A DNA stretch of 64,000 bases from Hygrocybe punicea. Its lineage: Eukaryota; Basidiomycota; Agaricomycetes; Agaricales; Hygrophoraceae. Below, piece after piece: positions 32,495 to 43,149 of the stretch. The stretch is taken from positions 4,402,001 through 4,466,000 of the forward strand of contig OY744466.1 of NCBI GenBank assembly GCA_963556145.1, written 5' to 3'. The notes below the pieces were generated by a model. The model did not search any database and was not told the DNA's origin. It saw only the letters and a program-made list of their open reading frames with translations. The translations under genes were made by a program, and so were the position numbers. Numbering within the stretch: the first letter of the stretch is position 1; each line of letters begins with the position of its first letter.

Positions 32495-35400
32495 GAAAGC
32501 GACGTGAAGCGCAGGAGGCCACGATCGCACAACTCGAGAAAGATGTACACGTATGCAAACAATTTAATGGTGTATTTTCGAAACTCAAAGACCTCCGCAA
32601 TGACCTAAGACAACAACCAAAAGAACAACCAGAAACAAAACCGAAACAGGAAAGTAACACGTGGCAAGATACCCATGTTACAGCTGATGAAGACAAAACA
32701 ACGAAGAAGAAAACAACGGTCGAATCTGAATTCAATGCCATGGAAACGATTGTGGCTATCCGATCGACCACAATGGGTTTTGCCCTCGACCTCTTGCTTG
32801 ATTATGATGTATACGGTCGATGGACCGAGAAGATTTCACCAGGTTTGGTGCTTTCTCTCAATCGTCGTACAATTGACGAAGCAGTTCAATGGTTGGTACA
32901 AAACATGCCGCAAGAATCGCCACATGAACCACGAACTCTTGAACCAATACGAGCAGTAACACAGAAAGATTCTGAACTTCGTATGGCATTACTCGTCCAT
33001 GGTTTCGTCTCGGTCACTCAAGATGGTCGTCAATATCCCATGACCGGTTTGATCGATTGTGGTTGTACGATCTGTGCAATCGATATCGGTTACGTTAAAG
33101 CACATAACATTCCCACGAAGCCATACGTAAACCCGTTTAACTCGTATATGAGCGATGGGACGCAACCGAAAACAGGACAGATCACTGAATATTGCGAGTT
33201 GCAAATGCGACTTGGGGATCATCAAGAATTACTTCGTTTCGCGGTAACAACGTTAGCGAAAATGGACATCTTCCTCGGATACGACTGGCTCAAAAAACAT
33301 AACCCAGAAATTGATTGGCGCGAAAACGAGGTCAAGTTCTCGCGATGTCTTTCGGGTTGTGGCAAACCATCGACGATACGGTCAACCGAATTCAATACTG
33401 TGGTCTGGGAACGACCACTTTGGTTCGATCAAGTAATGGAAGAAACGATGAGCCCAGCGCATTTTTGTTCATTCATGACCAAATCAACAGAACTCGCGAT
33501 CAATGCACAGAAACAACAAAAAGAGAAATCGTTCGAAGAACTAATCCCCGAAACGTATCATGAATATCGCGATGTCTTCGAACCCTCTGGTTTTGATGAG
33601 TTACCTGCACGGAAACCTTGGGATCATGCAATTACCCTGAAACCGGATGCGCCAGACCACCACGACTGCAAGCTATATCCGTTGTCTCCCATCGAAAAAC
33701 AAGACCTCGACAAGTTTCTCGATGATAATCTCAAAACAGGACGAATTCGACCATCGAAATCACCTTATGCATCCCCTTTCTTCTTTGTATCGAAGAAGGA
33801 CGCTGCCGAACGACGACCAATACAGGATTACCGCTGGTTAAATTCATGGACGGTCGATGACAAGTATCCGTTACCGTTGATTAACGACATCATCAATCAA
33901 CTTGCTGAAGCAAAATTCTTCACAAAACTCGATGTTCGGTGGGGTTTCAATAATGTCCGGATCAAAGAAGGCGATGAACACAAAGCTGCTTTCCTAACCC
34001 CGAAAGGTCTTTTTGAGCCAACTGTGATGTTCTTCGGGTTGAAGAATTCACCACCAACGTTCCAACGGTTGATGAACCATGTCTTTCGATATGAAATTCG
34101 CGAAGGCTGGCTTTTGGTGTACATGGATGACATCTTGATCTTCTCAAAATCACTGGAAGAAAATCAACGACGTACGAAACAAGTCCTGAAGATCTTTCGG
34201 GAAAACAACTTGTTCCTGAAACCCAAGAAATGTACATTCGATAAACCAAAAGTCGATTATCTCGGCCTTATCGTCGGTGAAGGACAAGTCCAAATGGATC
34301 CCGTTAAAACCAACGCAATTACGGATTGGCCAGTTCCTACTAATCTCACCGAATTGCAACGGTTTATCGGTTTTCTGAATTTCTATCGTCGTTTCGTCGA
34401 AAACTTTTCCCAAATCGCTGCTCCTCTACATAGGTTAACAGGAAAAGCAAAATGGGATTGGACGGAAGAACAACAGAACGCATTCGATCGATTGAAGACA
34501 ATCATCATAACCGATCCTATCCTTGTCTTACCTACACCCGATAAAAAATTCATCATCGAATGTGATGCCTCCGATTATGCCATAGGTGCTATTTTGTCAC
34601 AAGAACAATCCAATGGGCTTTTCCGACCTGTCGCGTATATGTCGACAACAATGTCACCAGCAGAACGTAACTATCAAATCTTCGACAAAGAATTGCTCGC
34701 GATTATACGAAGTTTTGAGGAATGGCGTCATTTCCTACTCGGAGCAAAAGAACAGGTTGATGTTTTGTTACGGATCGCTTCTGCAGCGGGCTCCGGCAAC
34801 AATCAACTTAACAGGGGATCGGCTTCCAGAGGGGAGAACAGCAGCTTTCATTGTTGCTTACAGCTAAGACAACACTGCTAAGAAGGGGGGGGTCAAGGTC
34901 TAATGTCATTGCGAGCCGTGGGGGTTACCCAAAACAAGATGAGTCTGCCCCAAGAACCAGACTAAACGTAAAGAAAGGAAAAGAAGAAAAAGTCCGAACC
35001 AACAACAAGAACAGTATATATAGTGACTGGTCTTGAGGGGAGGTAAATAGAAATACAACCATGAAGCCACAACATGTCCAACTCTACCATGTGTTCACCA
35101 TGAGGCGTACATGAGGCGTCCTCATGTCGATGTTCTCGCGATCCAACTGGAGGCCCGGGTGTCGTTGAGGATAGAAGAGGTCCGGATGACTCGGATGATT
35201 TGTCATCGGATCATGTGACATGCAGAATTGCCAATTCGGGGTCTACACTTGCTGTAACGGGCAAGTGTGCAGTTTGGCAAGTGCATTGCACGGTCAGGTC
35301 GAAGATGGGTATCGTCCAGTGTGGGGTTGGTGAAGGGAATGTCTTGAGGTGGTGTGGATGTAACAGCAAAGTCGGCATGAAAGAAAACAAAGGAATGTGC

Positions 35401-38400
35401 GGAAGGAAAACCAACAAGGACGGTGGGCTAGTCGAGATCAGACATGTGAACAGCATAAGCTGTACCGGATGACGATGTCTGTGTTGATGACGTGTCGAGG
35501 AGCGGTGTCTTGTCCTGTTCATGGAACAATAGGGTCCATCTGATGTTGGTATCGTCCAAGAAAGGGTATCGTTGTAAATGAATGTGGGAGGTAACAAGGT
35601 TATGGATAAAAGGAATGTGGGTCCAGGTGTCGAGTCATGGCACAGGTGACAAGCTGTGGGAACAAGTCGTCGGGTACTGCATTGAAGCGGTGTCGTGTGA
35701 ACAATAAACGATAGGGGTCGGGTCACTGTATTGGGAAGTCGTGTGGTCTATGGTCGAAGTTTGAATGTATGTGCTTCGGCGATGGTCGGCTTGGAGGGAA
35801 CAGTGAATTGTCGTGTGATCGAGGATTGTTCAGAGTGCTCAAGCAGGTGAGGAATGTCGTCGGATCGTCAGGGAGGATAATGGTAGGCACGGAATACGAA
35901 AGTGGAAACCATATATCCAAGAATGGCAATTGTCAATTACGTGTTGATATATTGTTGAGGTGGAAGTCGGAAATATCGATGGCGGAAGGGTTTCGGTGCC
36001 GATGCCAAAGATAGATCATAACAATGTAGAAACTGATCAGGAAAGTGATGGCGATGCTGCCAATGATAATTACGGTAATGAGCTGTTTCGGGAGTACAGC
36101 CATTGTGATCGGTTTGTCGTGGGATAGCGTAAACAAGATATCGAAGGGAAAAGACAATGTCGGTGACATCCGTCGGCAAGGAGACTATTCGGGTACAACG
36201 AGGTCACGTGGATATGTCCATGGTCGGTCTGGATTGTTCTAGAAGGTGGGACAAAAAGAGAACAAGAACAAGAAAGTACAAGGATGTCCGAATGAAGAAA
36301 CAATGATATCGAAACAAAGACAAAGGACAAAATGAAATAAAAAAGGAAGGTGGCAGTGTAGAATCGTCATGGTAGGTATTGGAATGGGCATCGGGGTCGG
36401 AAGCGGAGATGGAAATGTAACATGTTTTCACCGATCATCGAAATCTTGAATATTACCGAAAACCACAAGACCTCACAAGACGACAAGCACGATGGATTGC
36501 ATTCCTACAAGATTACAATTTCCGCTTGTTGTATAGAAAAGGATCACAAAACAAAAAAGCCGATCTCCTTTCCCGACGTGTCGATCACAAGCCAAAAGAA
36601 ATAGACAATACAGGTATGGTTGGTCTTCCTAACTCATTGTTCATCCCACCAGAACAAGCGATCCGTCAAATATTGCATACTTCTCCTACAAACGATAACA
36701 TTATTGCCCTCCATCATGACAATCCCACCGCCGGTCATCCCGGCCGTGACAAAACAATCGAGTTGATTTCACGGACAACAACATGGCCAACTATACGCGA
36801 AGATGTAGAACGTTATATCAATGGTTGTACAGGATGTCAACAAAATAAACCACGACGTGGAAAACAACTTGGACAACTTTTCCCACATGACGTACCACCC
36901 TATAACTGGCATACAATTTCCGTCGACATGATTGGTCCCCTACCGGAGTCACATGGCTTTGACGCCATTCTAGTTGTTGTCGATAAGCGGTCGAAACATC
37001 CCATATTTGTTGCCACAAATACGACATTGACTTCGGAAGGATGGGCACGACTATTCCGTGATCATGTCTTCAAGCGTTTCGGCATGCCACGCTTTGTCAT
37101 CTCCGATCGCGGTTCTGTTTTCGTCTCACGGTTTATCACCGAATTATATTCCCTGATCGGTATCAAAGGACGCCCAACGACAGCATATCATCCACGTGCT
37201 GATGGACAAACGGAACGGATGAACCAAGAACTCGAAATTTTCCTTCGATTTTTCACCAATTATCGACAAGACGATTGGCATGAATGGCTTGCCCTCGCAG
37301 AATTTGCATTAGCCAATCGCGAATCTTCCGCCATCAAAACTTCCCCCTTCTTTGCAACACAAGGACAACATCCATGGACAGGTCTCATGCCTGACATACA
37401 CACACCCATCGCAAACGAAGCCGTTCATGATTTCATTACACGAATGAAAACGATACAACAAAAGATCGGCGAAATAGCGGATGTCACGAAGCAAACAATG
37501 AAGGATAAGTATGACAGTCATGTCAAGAAATTTGTCTTTTCCCCTGGTGACAAAGTCTGGCTAAACGGAAAGAATTTAACCACAGATCGACCTAGCAAGA
37601 AGCTCGATAATCAGCAATTCGGTCCGTTTACCGTTCTCGACAAAATCGGTTCTTCATCGTACAAACTGAAATTACCGAAAACCTGGAAAATCTTCCCCAT
37701 ATTCAACGTCGCTCTCCTCTCCTCTTTTCGACCTCCTTCTTCTCCCATTCAACAAAAATACCATCTTCGACCTCCCCCCGAAATCATCGACAATGATGAC
37801 CATTACGAAATAGAACATATTCTCGACTCCCGTATTCGCCGAAATAAATTATATTACTTAGTTCATTGGCTCGATTATCCCCGCGACGAAGATTCCTGGA
37901 TCCCGGCATCCGAAACCACATACTGCCAGGATCTCGTCAATGACTTCCATAGATTACATCCCAAAGCTCCATCTTTTTTATCTCTCCGTTCCCTTTTTAC
38001 TCTTCCCCCTTCCGTTATCCCCCCCTTTTCTTCTTCTTCCATTTTACTTGCTATATATCCCAAAAACGCCACCCTCATCGCCAATCGTACAAAGAACCAC
38101 GAATTCCGAAAATACATCTTCCCCAATAATATCACCCACGCCTATCTTTATGAAACCGCCCCCGTCGACGCTGTCACCGCCATCATCAAAATCGCCCCCC
38201 CAATCATTGCTCCTGCCGCAATTGCCGACGACAAAGGCATTGGCAATTCCGACTTCAACACCCGTGTCAAAGTTTGTCCGTACGCTTTCCCTATCTTACA
38301 TTACTATCGCCTTCCATCACCTATCCCCTCCGCCGCCCTTTCACATGATTATGACATTTCTACTCCTCATCGTTTTTCGTTGCTTCCTTCTTCGTTCACA

Positions 38401-38439
38401 CGCGATCACCCCGTAAACCCCGATCACCTCGTTTATTAG
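32491..38439 (+). CDS. Chromovirus Pol (split by nested LTR)
   Basis: Frame 32491-34765, interrupted by 34766-36422 plus duplicated TGTTT, resuming at 36428 to 38439. Protease: GLIDCGCTICAID, with Asp-Cys-Gly in place of the usual Asp-Ser/Thr-Gly. RT: YPLPLINDI, FFTKLDVRWGFNNVRI, LVYMDDILIFSKS. RNase H: FIIECDASDYAIGAIL, then FTDHRNLEY after the insertion. Integrase: His/Cys zinc finger (HHDNPTAGHPG, CTGCQQNK) and Asp-Asp-Glu in SVDMIGPLP, VISDRGSVF, GQTERMNQELE. Chromodomain: YEIEHILDSRIRRNKLYYLV and HWLDYPRDEDSWIPA, which usually steers insertion to marked chromatin. After it comes an extra domain of about 105 residues resembling the ASCH/PUA-like fold (see findings). Without the insertion the frame has no defect. 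Confidence 0.9.
34766..36422 (-). mobile_element. Solo LTR, family 2 (copy 2), nested in pol
   Basis: 1657 bp, TGTTACGG to TGTAACA on the plus strand, flanked by perfect TGTTT duplications (34761-34765, 36423-36427). Antisense to the host element; TATA box near 35015. Homologous over its length to 7925-9592 in opposite orientation, with the last 120 bp (34766-34885) almost identical. No internal region, so either a recombined solo LTR or a nonautonomous unit. Confidence 0.9.
35933..36103 (-). CDS. LTR-encoded 56-residue single-pass membrane ORF (copy 2)
   Basis: Same length and termini as the ORF at 8248-8418: MAVLPKQLITVIIIGSIAIT at the start, ISTRN at the end, one hydrophobic span followed by WHRHR. 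Differences from copy 1 are Thr/Lys, Gly/Ser, Leu/Ile, Tyr/His, Thr/Ile and Asp/Asn. The TGA is followed by CAATTG in both copies. Here a 1-nt insertion further on (near 35728) closes the trailing frame earlier than in copy 1. Confidence 0.45.
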   Translation of the reverse strand: MAVLPKQLITVIIIGSIAITFLISFYIVMIYLWHRHRNPSAIDISDFHLNNISTRN

Positions 38440-38520
38440 TTGTACCGGCCCTAATCTTCCCTTTCGTATATATCGTCTGTTCTCTTTTATTTCCTTTTTC
38501 CGCTCTTTGCCTTCTTCCCC

Positions 38521-39285
38521 ATGTCTGCCTCTGATGTTTATCTCCCTTCTTCCCCTTATTACCGTCTTCTTCCTCCTCGCTTTCGCATCCCTCGCTCGAA
38601 ACGCCGCCTCTGCGATCGTGGTGTTCGCTTCGCTGTTGACCTCATGCGACCCTCTTCCTTCGGCTCCATTCATCCAACGACGGCCATCGCCCATCTTGGC
38701 GTTGACCCGTTCTTCGCCCCACGAACCTTCTACTCCGTGCGTCCCATTGGGCCTCCCCCTCCTGCTGTCCCTCCCACCGTTCCCGTCTGGTTCACCGATG
38801 ATCCCGTGGATCCCTACCGCGAATTCATCGACTGCGCTACCGTGTATGATTCCGTTTTCCCTCCGGTTAATCGGGACGATTCCCCTTGTTCCGGGGGTAT
38901 TGTTACGTTTTACCCCGATTTAACCCCCACTTCCGACCCCGACGTCCCTGACTCAACGTCACAAGACAACATCATAACCTGGGTCCGGAACATCGTCGAA
39001 GACAACCAACGACGGTATCCCAATCCCCGTGATTACCCTCATCAACCGATCACCGCCGATACATCATACACGTTGATTCAAGCACTCAATAACACCGCAC
39101 AACACAATCATCGGATCAGCTGTCTGCTGACACCGGACCTGCAACACAGCCGTTGGCCACCTCGTTGGCACCCCAAAACGCATAGACCACGAAGCCAAGC
39201 AAGACGCCGTTCATCCCGGAGCTTATCCTCCACGCAGCCACGCATGACGAAGAAGCCGGCCCTGAAGTTGTTCACTAGTATATAA
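38521..39285 (+). CDS. Chromovirus ORF3 crossing into the 3' LTR
   Basis: 254 residues, ATG 38521 (MSASDVYLPSSPYY), 82 nt after the pol stop. The basic N-terminal part (RIPRSKRRLCDRGVR) is followed by Pro-rich and then acidic/aromatic sequence (WFTDDPVDPYREFIDC). Codons through the polypurine tract (DSPCSGGIVTFYPD) lead into the LTR, where the frame ends in a basic tail (RPRSQARRRSSRSLSS) and a stop inside TATATAA. No signal peptide or membrane span, so not an obvious envelope. The same frame is open in copy A at the window start. Function unknown. Confidence 0.55.
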   Translation: MSASDVYLPSSPYYRLLPPRFRIPRSKRRLCDRGVRFAVDLMRPSSFGSIHPTTAIAHLGVDPFFAPRTFYSVRPIGPPPPAVPPTVPVWFTDDPVDPYREFIDCATVYDSVFPPVNRDDSPCSGGIVTFYPDLTPTSDPDVPDSTSQDNIITWVRNIVEDNQRRYPNPRDYPHQPITADTSYTLIQALNNTAQHNHRISCLLTPDLQHSRWPPRWHPKTHRPRSQARRRSSRSLSSTQPRMTKKPALKLFTSI

Positions 39286-39466
39286 TCATTGACATTCGTA
39301 GTCAATAACTTTAAGTTTAGTATAGCTACTCTTCCCCCGATCGCTACCACGAAACCCAGATACCTCTCCTCTCCTATCCGTTTGTACTTGCTTTTCTCTA
39401 TACACGCATCCTCGTTTGGTTTATTGTTGCCGGAGTTCGCCGCAATACGAACAGCGATCCGTAACA
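38901..39466 (+). repeat. 3' LTR of the chromovirus
   Basis: 566 bp, one difference from the 5' LTR, preceded by the polypurine tract GGGGGTAT. Followed by GATCC, the copy of the target site. Confidence 0.95.
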
Positions 39467-39471
39467 GATCC

Positions 39472-39864
39472 CAACACTGGGCATAAACCCTGCCCCAATA
39501 CTACATTTTGCACTAAGTCATAGATAGCATTCTAAATACAGTAATACCTGTTCCGGCAACACTTCCGATGTCAGGAACAAGGGCGCTGATGGCCCGGAAC
39601 TTTCCCGTCACCGTTGCCATGGCCCCGCCCATCACAACAGGGTCCCTTGCTCATCGTCGGCGACAATGAGCTCAACTAATTCCTCGTCCCGCCGTTTCTT
39701 TCCTTAGATTTTTGCATATGTCATGTATTAGTACTACTACATGATATCTAGAGACTAATATACATGAAAAAAAGCGAAATAAATGAGAAATAAGAGAAAT
39801 ATAAAATGGGGATACATGGGGTGCTGGAACTGAACTGGTGGGTACTCACCTTCACAGAGGGGTC
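39472..39864. other. Non-coding stretch between chromovirus and foldback 3
   Basis: No gene recognised. May be the displaced 3' flank of DIRS-like element 2, since the chromovirus target duplication joins it to 30662. Confidence 0.35.
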
Positions 39865-41277
39865 GGACTTGGTCCACCCTTGATGAGGAAGGGCCCCAGG
39901 GGGTGGGTAAGGAGTGGGGAGTATGCTGGGGGTCGGGGAAGGGGAGCCTGAGAAGGGGTCAGCAATAGGTGGTGGGGAAGAGGTAGGGATGTGATTTGGG
40001 TGGGGGAAAAGGATATGGGATGGATGGGGGAGGGTTTCCGGCCCCGAACAAGTGGCAGGAAGGGGTCAGTATGTGGGAGGAAAGGCAGGAGGGGGGGGGG
40101 GGTACTTACCTATGCCATTAAGGCCCCCACGGCCGTCCCTGTATTCCACCGATAATAAAAACACTGGGGACATCATCCTCGATGTCCCCAGTGGCCCCAT
40201 CATGGTTTTTGCCATCCCAATTGGTCCCATCATCAAGTTGCGCGAGGGTGGTGATGGCGGCGGTTGTGGCAACGATACCTCGACAATGATGGCGCCAACA
40301 ACGACGCCATCGCCATGGGCAACATTCTACGTCACCTTCATCGTGTTCGTTGCTGTGCACCCATGCTGCTGCCACTAGTTCTGGTGTTCGAGGCCATTGG
40401 TTGAAAACGGCGGGGGCACCCCTACTCGGTTTTGAGGGTGTCCAGAGGGATGCACTTGGTGCGAATCGTCGCCGACAACGTCCTCCTCCTAGTTTCTGTC
40501 ATGGTTGAGGTGGTGGAGTGAGGGAGTGTGGCGGGGGGCAAGTTGGAAGCAGGCGTGTGGTAGTAAAAGGCAAGTGGCTGAACATATGACTCTTATCCTC
40601 TTCACCACCACCAACCCCATGTTTGGCGACACTCCCTCACTCCACCACCTCAACCACAACAGAAACGAGGAGGAGGAGGATGTCGGCGACGATTCACACC
40701 AAGTGCATCCCTCTGGACACCCTCAAAACTGAGTAGGGGTGCCCCTGCCATTTTCAACCAACGGCCTCGAACACCGGAACTAGCGGCAGTGGCATGAGCA
40801 CACAGCAACGAACACGACGAAGGCAACGTAGAATGTTGCCCACGGCGATGGCGTCGTTGTCGAGGTATCGTCGCCACAACCGCCGCCATCACCACCCTCG
40901 CGCAACTCGATGATGGGACCGATCAGGATGGCGAAAACCACGACGGGGCCACTGGGGACATCAAGGATGATGTCCCCAGTGTTTTTATTAACGGTGGAAT
41001 ACAGGGACAGCCGTGGGGGCCTTAATGGTGTAGGTAAGTACCCCCCCCCCTCCTGCCTTTCCTCCCACATACTGACCCCTTCCTGCCGCTCGTTCAGGGC
41101 CGGAAACCCTCCCCCATCCATCCCATATCCTTTTCCCCCACCCAAATCACATCCCTACCTCTTCCCCACCACCCATTGCTGACCCCTTCCCAGGCTCCCC
41201 TTCCCCGACCCCCAGCATACTCCCCACTCCTTACCCACCCCCTGGGGCCCTTCCTCATCAAGGGTGGACCAAGTCCG
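39865..41277. repeat. Long inverted repeat (foldback 3)
   Basis: Arm about 39865-40533 recurs inverted at about 40626-41277 with modest divergence and a spacer of some 90 bp. The arms contain a run of 12-13 G on one side and the matching run of C on the other, and a smaller palindrome (CTGGGGACATCATCCT with GATGTCCCCAG) nested in each arm. Frames in the arms mirror each other and I call no gene. The largest of three foldbacks in the window. Confidence 0.85.
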
Positions 41278-42102
41278 ATGATACGCAGCACACGTCCCTA
41301 AGCACGGAAATGTTCTATTGGACCTATTCTAGCCTCGGACATGCTGCGATTCACTGCGAAACATCCCAATTTATATGTATCTCCATTGCGATGCGACTGC
41401 GATATGTGCGCGATACGGGCGATAATTTGACATTATGGCGATTTTCTTCGGAGCACTTCGGCCCCCTTCGGAAACATATTTCGAGCCTCTCCGACATCAT
41501 CCACGCTTATACCATTCACCCTATTCCATTCCGATTCCGTTCCGGTTCCAGGGAAGTCTTTATGTGACATGTTTCACTTATTTCAAACATTATAGCTCCT
41601 ATCCTCTAGATATTTTGGAAATTGCTTCGCATGGTGCTATACCCTTCATTTCAGTTCCACTTCATCCCTATTGCACCATAGTTCCATCGCACACCGTCTA
41701 TTTGTCTTGCCTTCTTCACCCTGTATTGTCCTAACAACCAACTTCGCATAAATACCCCCTATAGTTTACATACTAGAGAGACATCTTGTATACCCCCGAT
41801 TCCAGTCTATCATATCACCTCTTTACTGCGCCGTCCATGCGATAGCTCTGCTATGCTCTATTAAACTTTGCATTCCTTCTACAAAGTGCTACGTATACAC
41901 CGAAAACATCGCCGACTGTTTCGCACATGCCACACACATCACGCACATCGGAAACATCATCGCCACTATCCAGAGCACCTCTGAGTATTTTTATTAACCT
42001 TTTGGATTGAGATTGAACCCCTCAGAATTCGTACAGCACTGTGGTAGAGTTGGTATTTGATTCTGTTCACATTACCGCAGTGCACCCTTTCACCGACCCC
42101 TC
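41278..42102. other. Non-coding stretch
   Basis: No recognisable gene or repeat before the third assembly gap. Confidence 0.4.
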
Positions 42103-42302
42103 NNNNNNNNNNNNNNNNNNNNNNNNNNNNNNNNNNNNNNNNNNNNNNNNNNNNNNNNNNNNNNNNNNNNNNNNNNNNNNNNNNNNNNNNNNNNNNNNNN
42201 NNNNNNNNNNNNNNNNNNNNNNNNNNNNNNNNNNNNNNNNNNNNNNNNNNNNNNNNNNNNNNNNNNNNNNNNNNNNNNNNNNNNNNNNNNNNNNNNNNNN
42301 NN
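42103..42302. other. Assembly gap, 200 N
   Basis: Exactly 200 N, placeholder length. Confidence 0.98.
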
Positions 42303-43149
42303 CTTTTGATTGTCCACAAAGCTCCAAATCAATTTTGGCTACCACACATTCCTTGCCACACCAACTACCAGGCACTTGTCTGGAACACAATGTACACTTT
42401 CCTTAGTACTCCTAGAATTAATTTTGGATTTTTCAGACGTGTACTTGCAAAGTTAGCTGTTTAAGGGTCCAATTTTGGCAGAGGCATAAAATGGATTGTG
42501 AATATCTCCCAATATAAAATGAAATAAAATACAAAAACTCCTCTTGGGGTAGGTATATCATACCTACATCTCTTCAGGGTCTTGCCCTGGCCATTGAGGT
42601 GTTGTAGTATATATAATAATAATAAGAAAATCCAGCCACTCTTCCCTATATGGCAACTCGACCCCGTTTTGGATATCGGCAAATTCCAGTTGAAATTCTC
42701 ACGCGCGAGTTCAACAACACTTGTCGTTTTCAACAATGACACGACAACGGGTGCGGATGCCAGAGCACCCCAGGTAAGTATTCTATTTATCTTGTTCATT
42801 TATTCTACTGACTATTTAAACACTTGTAGGTTTTTTAACCCGCACCCTCGTGCCAAACGAACACAAACAAGGCAACAGCAACAAGTGGACATGGACGCGG
42901 ATGCGGGCGACAAGGAGACGGCGGACACAGGACGACACAGGACGACTGGGATGCAGACGATGAGATAAACGAACGAATGCGACGATGGTGCGAAAGGGGA
43001 ATACGACAATGGTAACCGGGAACCACGACAACGGGCAGGGGCAACGAAGACAAGGACAGCAGGCATGGGCACGGGCACAGGCACGGGGACGATGGAAACG
43101 AGGATGACCAGGATGGCAGAACGGGACCACGAGGACCACGGAGCCCAAC
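42303..43149. other. Uncertain stretch with one possible spliced exon pair
   Basis: A frame around 42650-42775 (WQLDPVLDIGKFQLKF) ends at a good donor (GTAAGT, 42775) with an acceptor at about 42830 (TTGTAG). The second part is Gln/Asp/Arg-rich and soon runs into low complexity. Not enough to call a gene. Confidence 0.25.

Larger units (their letters stand above)
30663..39466 (+). mobile_element. Complete Ty3/gypsy chromovirus
   Basis: 8804 bp. LTRs 30663-31228 and 38901-39466, each 566 bp from TGTTACG to CGTAACA, differ at one base (30691 G versus 38929 A). The target duplication is GATCC (30658-30662 and 39467-39471). It encodes gag, pol (protease, RT, RNase H, integrase, chromodomain, possible ASCH-like domain) and a third ORF. 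An antisense solo LTR is nested at 34766-36422. One LTR difference in 566 bp indicates recent insertion; the nested LTR is younger still. Confidence 0.95.
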
